A DNA stretch of 22,880 nucleotides from an uncultured Elusimicrobium sp. (lineage in GTDB: Bacteria; Elusimicrobiota; Elusimicrobia; Elusimicrobiales; Elusimicrobiaceae), in the NCBI GenBank assembly GCA_902767385.1, contig CACXHA010000015.1, positions 1-22,880 of the forward strand, given 5' to 3'. The notes under the pieces are model-generated. The model was given only the letters and a program-made list of their open reading frames with translations. It was not told where the DNA came from and ran no database searches. This document shows positions 9,044 to 15,745 of this stretch, in pieces (position 1 is the stretch's first letter; each line of letters opens with the position of its first letter). Made by a program: the position numbers and the translations under genes.

Positions 9044-9073
9044 TTGTATTATTACATTTTAGGAACATATTAT
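9044..9073 (+). promoter_or_regulatory. Predicted promoter of uppP
   Basis: On the plus strand TTGTAT (9044-9049) and TATTAT (9068-9073) are separated by 18 bases. Transcription would begin near 9080, giving a short leader that holds the GGAG ribosome binding site (9085-9088), 8 bases before the uppP ATG. It almost fully overlaps the addB promoter on the other strand. Weaker match than the addB promoter. Confidence 0.38.
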
Positions 9074-9076
9074 CAA
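9048..9076 (-). promoter_or_regulatory. Predicted promoter of the addB operon
   Basis: On the minus strand there is a -35 TTGATA (9076-9071), a 17-base spacer and a -10 AATAAT (9053-9048), each one mismatch from the sigma-70 consensus. A TG one base before the -10 makes it an extended -10. The start site would be near 9041, giving a leader of about 30 bases before the addB ATG. It lies inside the uppP promoter on the other strand. Confidence 0.55.
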
Positions 9077-9096
9077 ACTGTATTGGAGTTTTTGTT

Positions 9097-9891
9097 ATGA
9101 GTATTTTTGATGCCATATTATTAGGTTTAGTACAAGCGCTGGGAGAATTTTTACCTATTTCCAGTTCTGCCCACTTGGTATTACTGCCCTATTTCCGCGG
9201 GCAAGTCTATCAAGGCCTTGCTTTTGACGTTATGTTACATGCCGCTACCTTATTGGCTGTTTTGATTTATTTTGCTAATGATTGGGTAGTACTCATCAAA
9301 AACGGGTTATCCAAACCTAAATCCAAAGACGGGCGTATGTTGTGGTATTTAGCGGCCGCTACTATCCCGGCAGGTTTGGCAGGGGTATTATTTAACGATT
9401 GGGCCGAAAACACATTTAGAAACCCGCTTTTAATTGCCGCTTGTTTAGCCGGATTTGCCTGCTTATTGTGGATTGCCGACAAACAAACCGGTGCTCAAAA
9501 AGGCGACCCGGATATTTTTACCGTTCCGTTTATGACGGTATTTTTGGTGGGTTGTGCCCAAGCACTAGCCATTATGCCTGGCGTATCACGTAGTGGAATC
9601 ACTATTACGGCGGCCTTATTTTTAGGGATGTCCCGTCAAGCTTCGGCCCGGTTATCGTTCTTACTTTCCACCCCTATCATCGCGGGAGCTGCCCTGTTGG
9701 AAGTAACCAAACTTTCTTTGGCAGATTTTAACGCCCCTTTATTTTGGGGGTTTTTTAGCGCATTTATAGGCGGGCTATTAGTAATCGGCGGGCTTATGAA
9801 ATACATTAAAACGCATAGCTTTAATGTGTTTGTATATTACCGCTGGCTTTTAGCTGTGGTAATTGTTGTGTTTTATTTGTTACATAACTAA
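9097..9891 (+). CDS. uppP: Undecaprenyl-diphosphatase UppP (BacA)
   Basis: This 264-residue integral membrane enzyme removes a phosphate from undecaprenyl diphosphate, returning the lipid carrier for peptidoglycan and other wall polymers; its overproduction is known to give bacitracin resistance. Both family motifs are present: the (E/Q)xxxE region GLVQALGEFLPISSSAHL (Gln13, Glu17) and PGVSRSGIT (161-169). Several hydrophobic segments fill the rest, for example near residues 48-60, 85-100, 110-127, 190-203 and at the C-terminus. Length agrees with the family (about 260 to 275). A GGAG ribosome binding site supports the start. It is the only plus-strand gene in the window and stands alone, between two minus-strand operons. 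Functionally it links to glmS and glmM nearby, which feed the same wall-synthesis pathway, but it is not co-transcribed with them. Confidence 0.93.
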   Translation: MSIFDAILLGLVQALGEFLPISSSAHLVLLPYFRGQVYQGLAFDVMLHAATLLAVLIYFANDWVVLIKNGLSKPKSKDGRMLWYLAAATIPAGLAGVLFNDWAENTFRNPLLIAACLAGFACLLWIADKQTGAQKGDPDIFTVPFMTVFLVGCAQALAIMPGVSRSGITITAALFLGMSRQASARLSFLLSTPIIAGAALLEVTKLSLADFNAPLFWGFFSAFIGGLLVIGGLMKYIKTHSFNVFVYYRWLLAVVIVVFYLLHN

Positions 9892-9927
9892 TTGCATTAA
9901 TTCTTTAAGACTTTCTACCCAATACGT

Positions 9928-9959
9928 AAAGTGGCATCTCTGCAACGGGGTGCTACTTT
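9928..9959 (+). terminator. Probable terminator hairpin after uppP
   Basis: A 13-base stem (9928-9940 with 9947-9959) and a 6-base loop lie between the convergent ends of uppP and the hydrolase gene. Three of the thirteen pairs are G-U wobbles in plus-strand RNA and become A-C mismatches in minus-strand RNA, so the structure belongs to the uppP transcript. The tail (CTTTCTGTTT) is only moderately U-rich. The rest of the gap at 9892-9982 shows nothing else. Confidence 0.45.
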
Positions 9960-9982
9960 CTGTTTAAATCAAAAACAATTAA

Positions 9983-10879
9983 CTACAGGTAAGTGCGAAA
10001 AAAATCTGCCAGTTTTTGTTTGTAAGAAAATCCACCAACCTCGCCGCATTTATCATGCTTAGCATCGGGAACTAACCACAAACTTTTAGGCTCGCCGGCC
10101 TCGCGGTATAAGCGTCGCGCATGGGCTGCCGGCACTAAATTATCGTACCGCCCATGAATAATAAATAGCGGACGCGGCGCAATTTTAGAAATGGTATATT
10201 TAGGGCTATACCGCTCTGGATTGGCTTTGAGTTCGCGCCGAACATAGTGTAACATAACAGGCAGTAACGGAAAATAAGGTAAATGATAATGAATCCACGC
10301 CCAACGCGACACTACCCGCCGGAAAGAGTAGTACGGAGCTTCCGCCACTACACACGCAATTTGCGGATTGCGGGCCGTTTCCCCCAAAGCAACCATACCA
10401 CCCAAGGAAATCCCGTATAACCCGATTTTTTGACATTGGGTAGGATATTTCTCTTTTAAAAACGTAATGGCGGCACGTACATCTTTAAGTTCCAAATAAC
10501 CAATGGAACTCATATCTCCGCCGCTTTCCCCCAACGCACGAAAATCAAAATAAAATAAATTATATCCTAAATCCCGCAAAAAACAGGTGTGAGGCAAAAT
10601 CGCCGAACGATTCATACCCCAACCATGCATTAAAATTATCGTTTTGACAGAATCTTCTGCTGGAATCCACCAACCTTTTAGTGTAATGCCGTCAGCCGTT
10701 CTAAAAGAAACGTTTTCATATTTTAAACCGAATTGGTCCGGCCAGGCACACAAGGGCTTACGCTTGGCCTTTGGATGTAACATTTTTTTAGCAGCTCTTT
10801 TGCAAAAAACTACTACGGTCAGTATAATAAACGTTACTCCCAAAATGCTGCCCAGAATAATGTGCAAAATAGTACTCAT
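9983..10879 (-). CDS. Membrane-anchored alpha/beta hydrolase
   Basis: This 298-residue protein has one N-terminal hydrophobic segment (about residues 4-26) followed by positive charges, so it is probably anchored with the catalytic domain on the cytoplasmic side. The alpha/beta hydrolase triad is visible: Ser158 in GISLGG, Asp246 in HGRYDNLVP and His275 in DAKHDKCG. An oxyanion-type HGWGMN loop (85-90) and a FDFRALGESGG segment (111-121) match the YqkD/BAAT-like serine hydrolases of the DUF-type bacterial families. The substrate (ester, peptide or lipid) cannot be told. Its ATG overlaps the nnrD stop by 4 bases (ATGA), so it is translated from the same message and is the last gene of the long mutS-to-hydrolase run. 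No good terminator is seen after it on its own strand. Confidence 0.85.
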   Translation of the reverse strand: MSTILHIILGSILGVTFIILTVVVFCKRAAKKMLHPKAKRKPLCAWPDQFGLKYENVSFRTADGITLKGWWIPAEDSVKTIILMHGWGMNRSAILPHTCFLRDLGYNLFYFDFRALGESGGDMSSIGYLELKDVRAAITFLKEKYPTQCQKIGLYGISLGGMVALGETARNPQIACVVAEAPYYSFRRVVSRWAWIHYHLPYFPLLPVMLHYVRRELKANPERYSPKYTISKIAPRPLFIIHGRYDNLVPAAHARRLYREAGEPKSLWLVPDAKHDKCGEVGGFSYKQKLADFFRTYL

Positions 10880-11778
10880 GCAAGCTCCCCAAGTTGTTTA
10901 AAAGCTTGAGGAATAAAAGTAATAACATCACGTGCCAAAACACTATATTCCCCCAACTTTTGGGCTGCCAAATCGCCTGCCAACCCATGCAAAAACGTGC
11001 CGCATACAGCAGCTTGCAGAGCTGTTTGGGTAGAGAACCCTTCGGCATTGCCCAGTTGCGCCCATAAACCGGCAATCATACCCGATAGCACGTCCCCACT
11101 ACCGCCTTTGGCCAAACAAGGGCCGCCGGTGGTATTTTCAAAAAGAGTTTCTTGGGTGCAAATAAGCGTATGTGCCCCTTTTGCTAAACAAACATTTCCC
11201 GTCAGTCGGGCTAGTTCCGCCACTTGGGCTTGGCGGATGGCTTCTTGTGTGGTAAGCGCACTATTTAATAGACGTGCCAATTCAGCCGCGTGTGGTGTAA
11301 AAATAGCGGGCCGTTCGGTAGGCCATTGTTGCGTCCAACCGGGCACACGTGCCAAAGCATTTAGAGCATCCGCATCTACAATAATGGGCAAAGAAAGGTT
11401 TTGAAGTAATACCGGTAACAGCGGACTTTGCCCCATACCGGGCCCGACTACTGCCAAGGAAGGGTTAAATTTTTCACAAATTTCCGGAATTTTTTCCCAC
11501 GCGCTTTCATCAATTTCACCGGCAACATTTTCTGGTAACGGAAGGGTAATCACTTCGGGCAAAGCGGCCGCAAAAGCAGGTTGCATGCTTTGCGGCAATG
11601 CCCAGTACACCAGGCCCGCTCCTACGGTCAAAGCACTTTGGGCGCACAAAAAACCGGCCCCGCACATAGAGCGGGAACCCGCCACTACCAACACTCGGCC
11701 GAAACTGCCTTTGTGGGCCGTTTGCGGGCGTTTAGGTAACCATTTATGGACTTGGGGCGAAGTAATTAAAGTTGTCAT
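10876..11778 (-). CDS. nnrD: ADP/ATP-dependent NAD(P)H-hydrate dehydratase
   Basis: This 300-residue ribokinase-fold enzyme dehydrates the damaged cofactor NAD(P)HX back to NAD(P)H using ADP (or ATP in some lineages). Family motifs are HKGSFGRVLVVAGS (22-35), GPGMG (112-116), VDADALN (134-140), the TPHAAELARLL segment (161-171), and the nucleotide-binding GGSGDVLSG (225-233). It corresponds only to the C-terminal half of the common NnrE-NnrD fusion; the epimerase domain NnrE is absent and not elsewhere in the window. In many genomes nnrD lies beside acpS and pdxJ; here it follows glmS, with pdxJ two genes upstream. A run of six G bases before the ATG acts as a ribosome binding site in the 17-base gap. 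The 4-base overlap couples it to the hydrolase gene. Confidence 0.88.
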   Translation of the reverse strand: MTTLITSPQVHKWLPKRPQTAHKGSFGRVLVVAGSRSMCGAGFLCAQSALTVGAGLVYWALPQSMQPAFAAALPEVITLPLPENVAGEIDESAWEKIPEICEKFNPSLAVVGPGMGQSPLLPVLLQNLSLPIIVDADALNALARVPGWTQQWPTERPAIFTPHAAELARLLNSALTTQEAIRQAQVAELARLTGNVCLAKGAHTLICTQETLFENTTGGPCLAKGGSGDVLSGMIAGLWAQLGNAEGFSTQTALQAAVCGTFLHGLAGDLAAQKLGEYSVLARDVITFIPQAFKQLGELA

Positions 11779-11795
11779 AACCCCCCTTTCCCGGG

Positions 11796-13637
11796 TTATT
11801 CCACCGTTACACTTTTAGCCAAATTGCGCGGCTGGTCAATATCACAACCTAAACGTTTGGCAATCCAATAGGCTAAAAATTGGAGTGGTACTACATTCAA
11901 AATGGGCTGCAACAAATCACTCGCTTGAGGAACTATAAATACCTTATCGGATACATCTTTGGCTTGTTTTTCGCCACCTTTGGTAGTAATGGCTACTACA
12001 TACGCACCGCGGGCACGACATTCCTGACAGGCAGAAAGCATTTTCTCAAACAAGTCCCCCTCCGGCATAAGCATAAACACCGGGGTCCCTTTATCAATAA
12101 TAGAAATGGGCCCATGTTTAATTTCCCCAGCGGCAAACCCTTCGGCGCTGCGGTAAGAAACTTCTTTTAATTTAAGAGCTCCTTCCAGCGCAATTGGAAA
12201 ATTGACATTGCGGCCTAAGAAAATAAAACGGTCCGCTTTATAAATCTTACGCGTTAAATGGCGCACATCATATTCCATTTTGACAGCTTGCGCCATATCT
12301 TTGGGCAAACGCACTAGCGCTTTAGCGTATTTTTCAAAATCGCCCTCGCTGGTGTGTCCGTTGGCTTTGCCTAACGAAAGTGCCAAAGCAAAAAGTGCCG
12401 TAATTTGGCTGGTGAACGCTTTGGTAGACGCCACACTAATTTCCGGCCCGCAATGCGTAAAGAAAGTGCCGTCACATACGCGGGTTAATGTGGATCCGAG
12501 CACATTACAAATGGCCAACGTAGAAAAACCCAATTTTTTGGCTTTTTTAATGGCACCAATTGTATCCGCCGTTTCGCCCGATTGGCTAATGGCAATTGCC
12601 AATGTATTTTCAAAGGGAGGAATTGTGCGGTATTTGTATTCACTGGCTAGATCTACACTAGTAGGGATTCCGGCTAATTGCTCCAAATAATATTTAGCCA
12701 CTAACCCCGCATGATACGCCGTTCCACAGGCAATAATATGGATATTACGTAATTTGCGTAAGGTTTTATTATCGCTGCCCAAAAGCTTGGTAAAATCCGT
12801 CATGGCAGTACGCAACGTGTCTTCCAACGCTTGCGGCTGATCGTAAATTTCCTTAATCATAAAGTGGGCATAACCGCCTTTTTCGGCTGTTTTTTGATCC
12901 CACGAAATTTTAGTAGCTTTTACTTTCTTTTCTTTTCCGCTTGCATCTAATAACGTAACGCCGTTTGTACGCAAAATAACAATTTCGCCGTCTTCTAAGA
13001 AAAGTGCTTTGTTGGTATGTTGCAAAAAAGCAGGAACATCGGAAGCCAAAAAATTCTCTTTTTTACCCAATCCTACGACCAGCGGGCTTTGGGTTTTAAC
13101 GCCGATGAGCATCCCCGGCGTATGCGACCACATTACCCCAATGGCAAAAGCACCGACAATTTGTGTATTGGTTTTTTGCACCGCTTTTAAAAGTTTTTCT
13201 TCGTCGCTAGCAGCACGAACATGTTTTAAATTTTCTTCAATTAAGTGAGCAATTACTTCCGTATCGGTTTGGCTTTGGAAACGGTGCCCTAATTGGGTCA
13301 ACTTGTCGCGTAGCGTGAGGTAATTTTCAATAATTCCGTTGTGCACTACAATCACTTCTCCGGAACAATCGCGGTGCGGGTGGGAATTTTCTTCGCTGGG
13401 TTTGCCATGCGTGGCCCAACGCGTATGTCCAATCCCCGTAGTACCCTGTGGGTTTACTTGCAAAGCTGCTTTTTCCAATTCCGCCACTTTGCCTACCGCA
13501 CGCACCGTTACTACTTTTTGGTTTTGTAAAATAGCAATCCCGGCAGAATCATAACCGCGGTACTCCAGTTTCTTAAGTCCGTCTATAATATAAGGGGTAC
13601 TGTTATTTTTGCCTACATATCCAATAATCCCACACAT
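11796..13637 (-). CDS. glmS: Glutamine--fructose-6-phosphate aminotransferase (isomerizing)
   Basis: This 613-residue enzyme makes glucosamine-6-phosphate from fructose-6-phosphate and glutamine, the first committed step to UDP-GlcNAc for peptidoglycan and lipopolysaccharide. The N-terminal glutaminase begins MCGIIGYVG, so Cys2 becomes the nucleophile after Met removal; LEYRGYDSAGIA, GHTRWATHGKP and VVHNGIIENY follow. Two SIS sugar isomerase domains come next (IACGTAYHAG, ISQSGETADT, FLGRNVNFPIALEGALKLKE). The C-terminus DQPRNLAKSVTVE is the classical one with the active-site Lys. Length is close to the 609 residues of E. coli. The start has a GAGG ribosome binding site in the 9-base gap after pdxJ; there is no room for a glmS ribozyme. 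Its partner glmM is two genes upstream in the same operon, with pdxJ between them. Confidence 0.97.
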   Translation of the reverse strand: MCGIIGYVGKNNSTPYIIDGLKKLEYRGYDSAGIAILQNQKVVTVRAVGKVAELEKAALQVNPQGTTGIGHTRWATHGKPSEENSHPHRDCSGEVIVVHNGIIENYLTLRDKLTQLGHRFQSQTDTEVIAHLIEENLKHVRAASDEEKLLKAVQKTNTQIVGAFAIGVMWSHTPGMLIGVKTQSPLVVGLGKKENFLASDVPAFLQHTNKALFLEDGEIVILRTNGVTLLDASGKEKKVKATKISWDQKTAEKGGYAHFMIKEIYDQPQALEDTLRTAMTDFTKLLGSDNKTLRKLRNIHIIACGTAYHAGLVAKYYLEQLAGIPTSVDLASEYKYRTIPPFENTLAIAISQSGETADTIGAIKKAKKLGFSTLAICNVLGSTLTRVCDGTFFTHCGPEISVASTKAFTSQITALFALALSLGKANGHTSEGDFEKYAKALVRLPKDMAQAVKMEYDVRHLTRKIYKADRFIFLGRNVNFPIALEGALKLKEVSYRSAEGFAAGEIKHGPISIIDKGTPVFMLMPEGDLFEKMLSACQECRARGAYVVAITTKGGEKQAKDVSDKVFIVPQASDLLQPILNVVPLQFLAYWIAKRLGCDIDQPRNLAKSVTVE

Positions 13638-13646
13638 AAAAACCTC

Positions 13647-14363
13647 TTATAACAAGTTTTTCATTTCTTCCACAGCGGACGGTAGCCCGGTAAATAAGGA
13701 ACGGGCAATAATGGCAAAGCCAATGTTCATACAACTAAATTCACCAATATCTGCTACAGCTAGCACGTTATGGTAATCAAGCCCATGCCCGGCGTGTACT
13801 TCCAGTCCTAACTCCTTGGCAAGCAAAGCAGACAGAGCCAACTCTTGCAAACATTTTTTACGTAGGGGCATCGTTTTGGCTTGGCTATAGGCAGCGGTGC
13901 AAAGTTCCACAATGTCCGCCCCTAATTTAGCCGCCATACGTAAATCTGCCGCGCAGGGATCTACAAATAAACTGACTTTGATATTTTTTTTGTGCAACTG
14001 GTCTATCATCTTAAATAATTGTCTTTGCACAATCGGCGTAAATTTGAGTCCGCCCGTAGTGGTAATTTCACCGGGAAGTTCCGGCACAATGCAAACAGAG
14101 TGCGGCTTGCATTTTAAGGCTGCTTTTTGACAAAACTCACTACAAGAACACTCCAAATGAATTTGTTTGGGAAACAATTTGCATAAAGCGGCTACATCTT
14201 TTTGATTGATATGACGCTGGTCTTTACGCAAGTGCACTACCACATAATCTGCCCCCGCGGACAGCGCAATCGCACCCGCATCCAGCGGGTCGGGGCGGGT
14301 AGCCCGGCGCGCCTCACGCAAAGTAGCCACATGATCAATATTGACACCTAATTTTAAAGTCAT
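13647..14363 (-). CDS. pdxJ: Pyridoxine 5'-phosphate synthase
   Basis: This 238-residue TIM-barrel enzyme condenses 1-deoxy-D-xylulose 5-phosphate with 3-amino-2-oxopropyl phosphate to pyridoxine 5'-phosphate, in the DXP-dependent vitamin B6 pathway. The signature start KLGVNIDHVATLREARR (4-20) with PDP (24-26), the base His44 in VVHLRKDQRHI, Glu71, KPHSVCIVPE (86-95) and EVHAGHGLDYHNV (188-200) are all present. Three positions depart from the usual forms I know: HLREDRRHI reads HLRKDQRHI (Lys47, Gln49), and the late NIGH motif reads NIGF (Phe216). Length is normal. The ATG overlaps the glmM stop by 4 bases (ATGA), so translation is coupled. No other B6 gene (pdxA, serC, epd) is in the window. 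I believe it is active, but the substitutions deserve a check. Confidence 0.93.
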   Translation of the reverse strand: MTLKLGVNIDHVATLREARRATRPDPLDAGAIALSAGADYVVVHLRKDQRHINQKDVAALCKLFPKQIHLECSCSEFCQKAALKCKPHSVCIVPELPGEITTTGGLKFTPIVQRQLFKMIDQLHKKNIKVSLFVDPCAADLRMAAKLGADIVELCTAAYSQAKTMPLRKKCLQELALSALLAKELGLEVHAGHGLDYHNVLAVADIGEFSCMNIGFAIIARSLFTGLPSAVEEMKNLL

Positions 14364-15712
14364 TTACGTACCTCCGTTTTTTGTTGGTACAAAGTCTCCA
14401 CTTCTTTGAGTACGCGCTCTACCATTTCTTTTTCTTGCCCTTCTACTAAGATACGCAGTTTGGGCTCGGTACCGCTATAACGCACTACTACACGTCCTTT
14501 GCCGTGCATGGTTTCTTCAATTTTAGCCACACCGGGCAAGAATCCGTCCAAACTCTCCAGCGGAGGTTTAGAAGATACAGCCACCGCTTTTAGCTGGCTG
14601 GGGTATTTTTGCCATTGGTCCAAAAACCAACTGGCAGGTTTGCCCGATTTTTTCACAAATTGTAAAAATTGTAGCGCAGACAAAATTCCGTCCCCCGTAT
14701 TGGCAAAATCGCGGAAAATAATATGACCGGATGTTTCCCCGCCTATGGAAAGATTGTCTTTTTCAAGCGCTTGCGACACATACTTATCGCCTACGGTAGT
14801 CAGTTCTACGTCCACGCCGTTTTCTTTTAAATAATTAATACAACCCAAATTTGCCATAACGGTAAGGACCGCTTTGTTGTTTTTGAGCGTACCGGTTTGT
14901 TTCATACACAAAGCGCTGGCGGCAATAATGTTGTCTCCGTCTAGTTGGCGGCCCTTTTCATCAGACGCAATCACGCGGTCCGCATCACCGTCAAAACTAA
15001 AACCCATAAAAGCTTGCTCACGTAGGGTAAGACGTTGCATAAAACCGGTGTGTAAGGCCCCGATGTCTTTATTGATGTTGGTGCCGTCCGGCTTGGCCCC
15101 GGTAACGGTTACGTGCATACCTAGCCCGGCAAACACATTGGGAGCAATTTTATAACTGGCTCCGTTGGCACAATCTAAAACAATTTTAGTGCCTTTGAGT
15201 AAATCCGCGTCCACGGTTGAAATCAAAAAATCTTCATACTGTTTAACCAAAGAAAAATCTTCGGTAAACGTGCCGGTAGGAGCCGGAACGCCCCCCAATT
15301 TTTCTATTTTTTGTTCAATAATATTTTCTAATGTTTCCGGCAGTTTGGTGCCTTGATTGGTGAAAAATTTAATGCCGTTAAATTCGGCCGGATTGTGGCT
15401 GGCGGAAATGACCACCCCGCACAAACTACTCGTTTTTTTAACCAGGTACGCCACCGAAGGTGTGGTGGAAATGCCTAAACTAATAACGTTAATCCCGCTA
15501 GCGCGGATTCCTTTCTGCAAAGCCTCTAAAATCTGCGGCCCGCTTTGACGCGAATCTTGCGCAATAATCACTTGCGGTTTTAAATCTTTGGATGGCACTT
15601 CGTTTTTAAGCTCGCCTAGTGCCACATAGCCTAGCTTTGTAATAAAATCATCCACTAACGGAAATTCCCCGGCAACTGCCCGGATTCCGTCCGTTCCAAA
15701 ATATTTTCCCAT
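14360..15712 (-). CDS. glmM: Phosphoglucosamine mutase
   Basis: This 450-residue phosphohexomutase converts glucosamine-6-phosphate, the GlmS product, to glucosamine-1-phosphate on the way to UDP-GlcNAc. All four active-site loops are visible: the phosphoserine loop ISASHNP (Ser105), the metal loop FDGDADR, the sugar-binding GGETSGH and the phosphate-binding RYSGTEPKLRI near the C-terminus. KYFGTDGIRA at the N-terminus is typical of GlmM. The frame also allows a GTG two codons upstream (15718), but that GTG directly touches the AAGGAA ribosome binding site, while the ATG at 15712 sits 6 bases after it; I take the ATG. It lies 33 bases after ftsH, with a small hairpin in the gap, and overlaps pdxJ by 4 bases. 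GlmU, the next enzyme, is not in the window. Confidence 0.96.
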   Translation of the reverse strand: MGKYFGTDGIRAVAGEFPLVDDFITKLGYVALGELKNEVPSKDLKPQVIIAQDSRQSGPQILEALQKGIRASGINVISLGISTTPSVAYLVKKTSSLCGVVISASHNPAEFNGIKFFTNQGTKLPETLENIIEQKIEKLGGVPAPTGTFTEDFSLVKQYEDFLISTVDADLLKGTKIVLDCANGASYKIAPNVFAGLGMHVTVTGAKPDGTNINKDIGALHTGFMQRLTLREQAFMGFSFDGDADRVIASDEKGRQLDGDNIIAASALCMKQTGTLKNNKAVLTVMANLGCINYLKENGVDVELTTVGDKYVSQALEKDNLSIGGETSGHIIFRDFANTGDGILSALQFLQFVKKSGKPASWFLDQWQKYPSQLKAVAVSSKPPLESLDGFLPGVAKIEETMHGKGRVVVRYSGTEPKLRILVEGQEKEMVERVLKEVETLYQQKTEVRK

Positions 15713-15726
15713 ACTCACTTCCTTAG

Positions 15727-15741
15727 GTGCGCCGTGCGCAC
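15727..15741 (-). other. Short hairpin between ftsH and glmM
   Basis: A perfect 6-base stem GTGCGC/GCGCAC with a 3-base loop fills most of the 33-base gap, ending just before the glmM ribosome binding site. There is no U-tract after it on either strand, so it is not an intrinsic terminator. It might act in mRNA processing or modulate glmM initiation; that is inference. Confidence 0.45.
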
Positions 15742-15745
15742 GAAT

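Noticed and set aside
13638..13646. glmS ribozyme before glmS
   Set aside because: Only 9 bases separate pdxJ and glmS and no ribozyme core is present.
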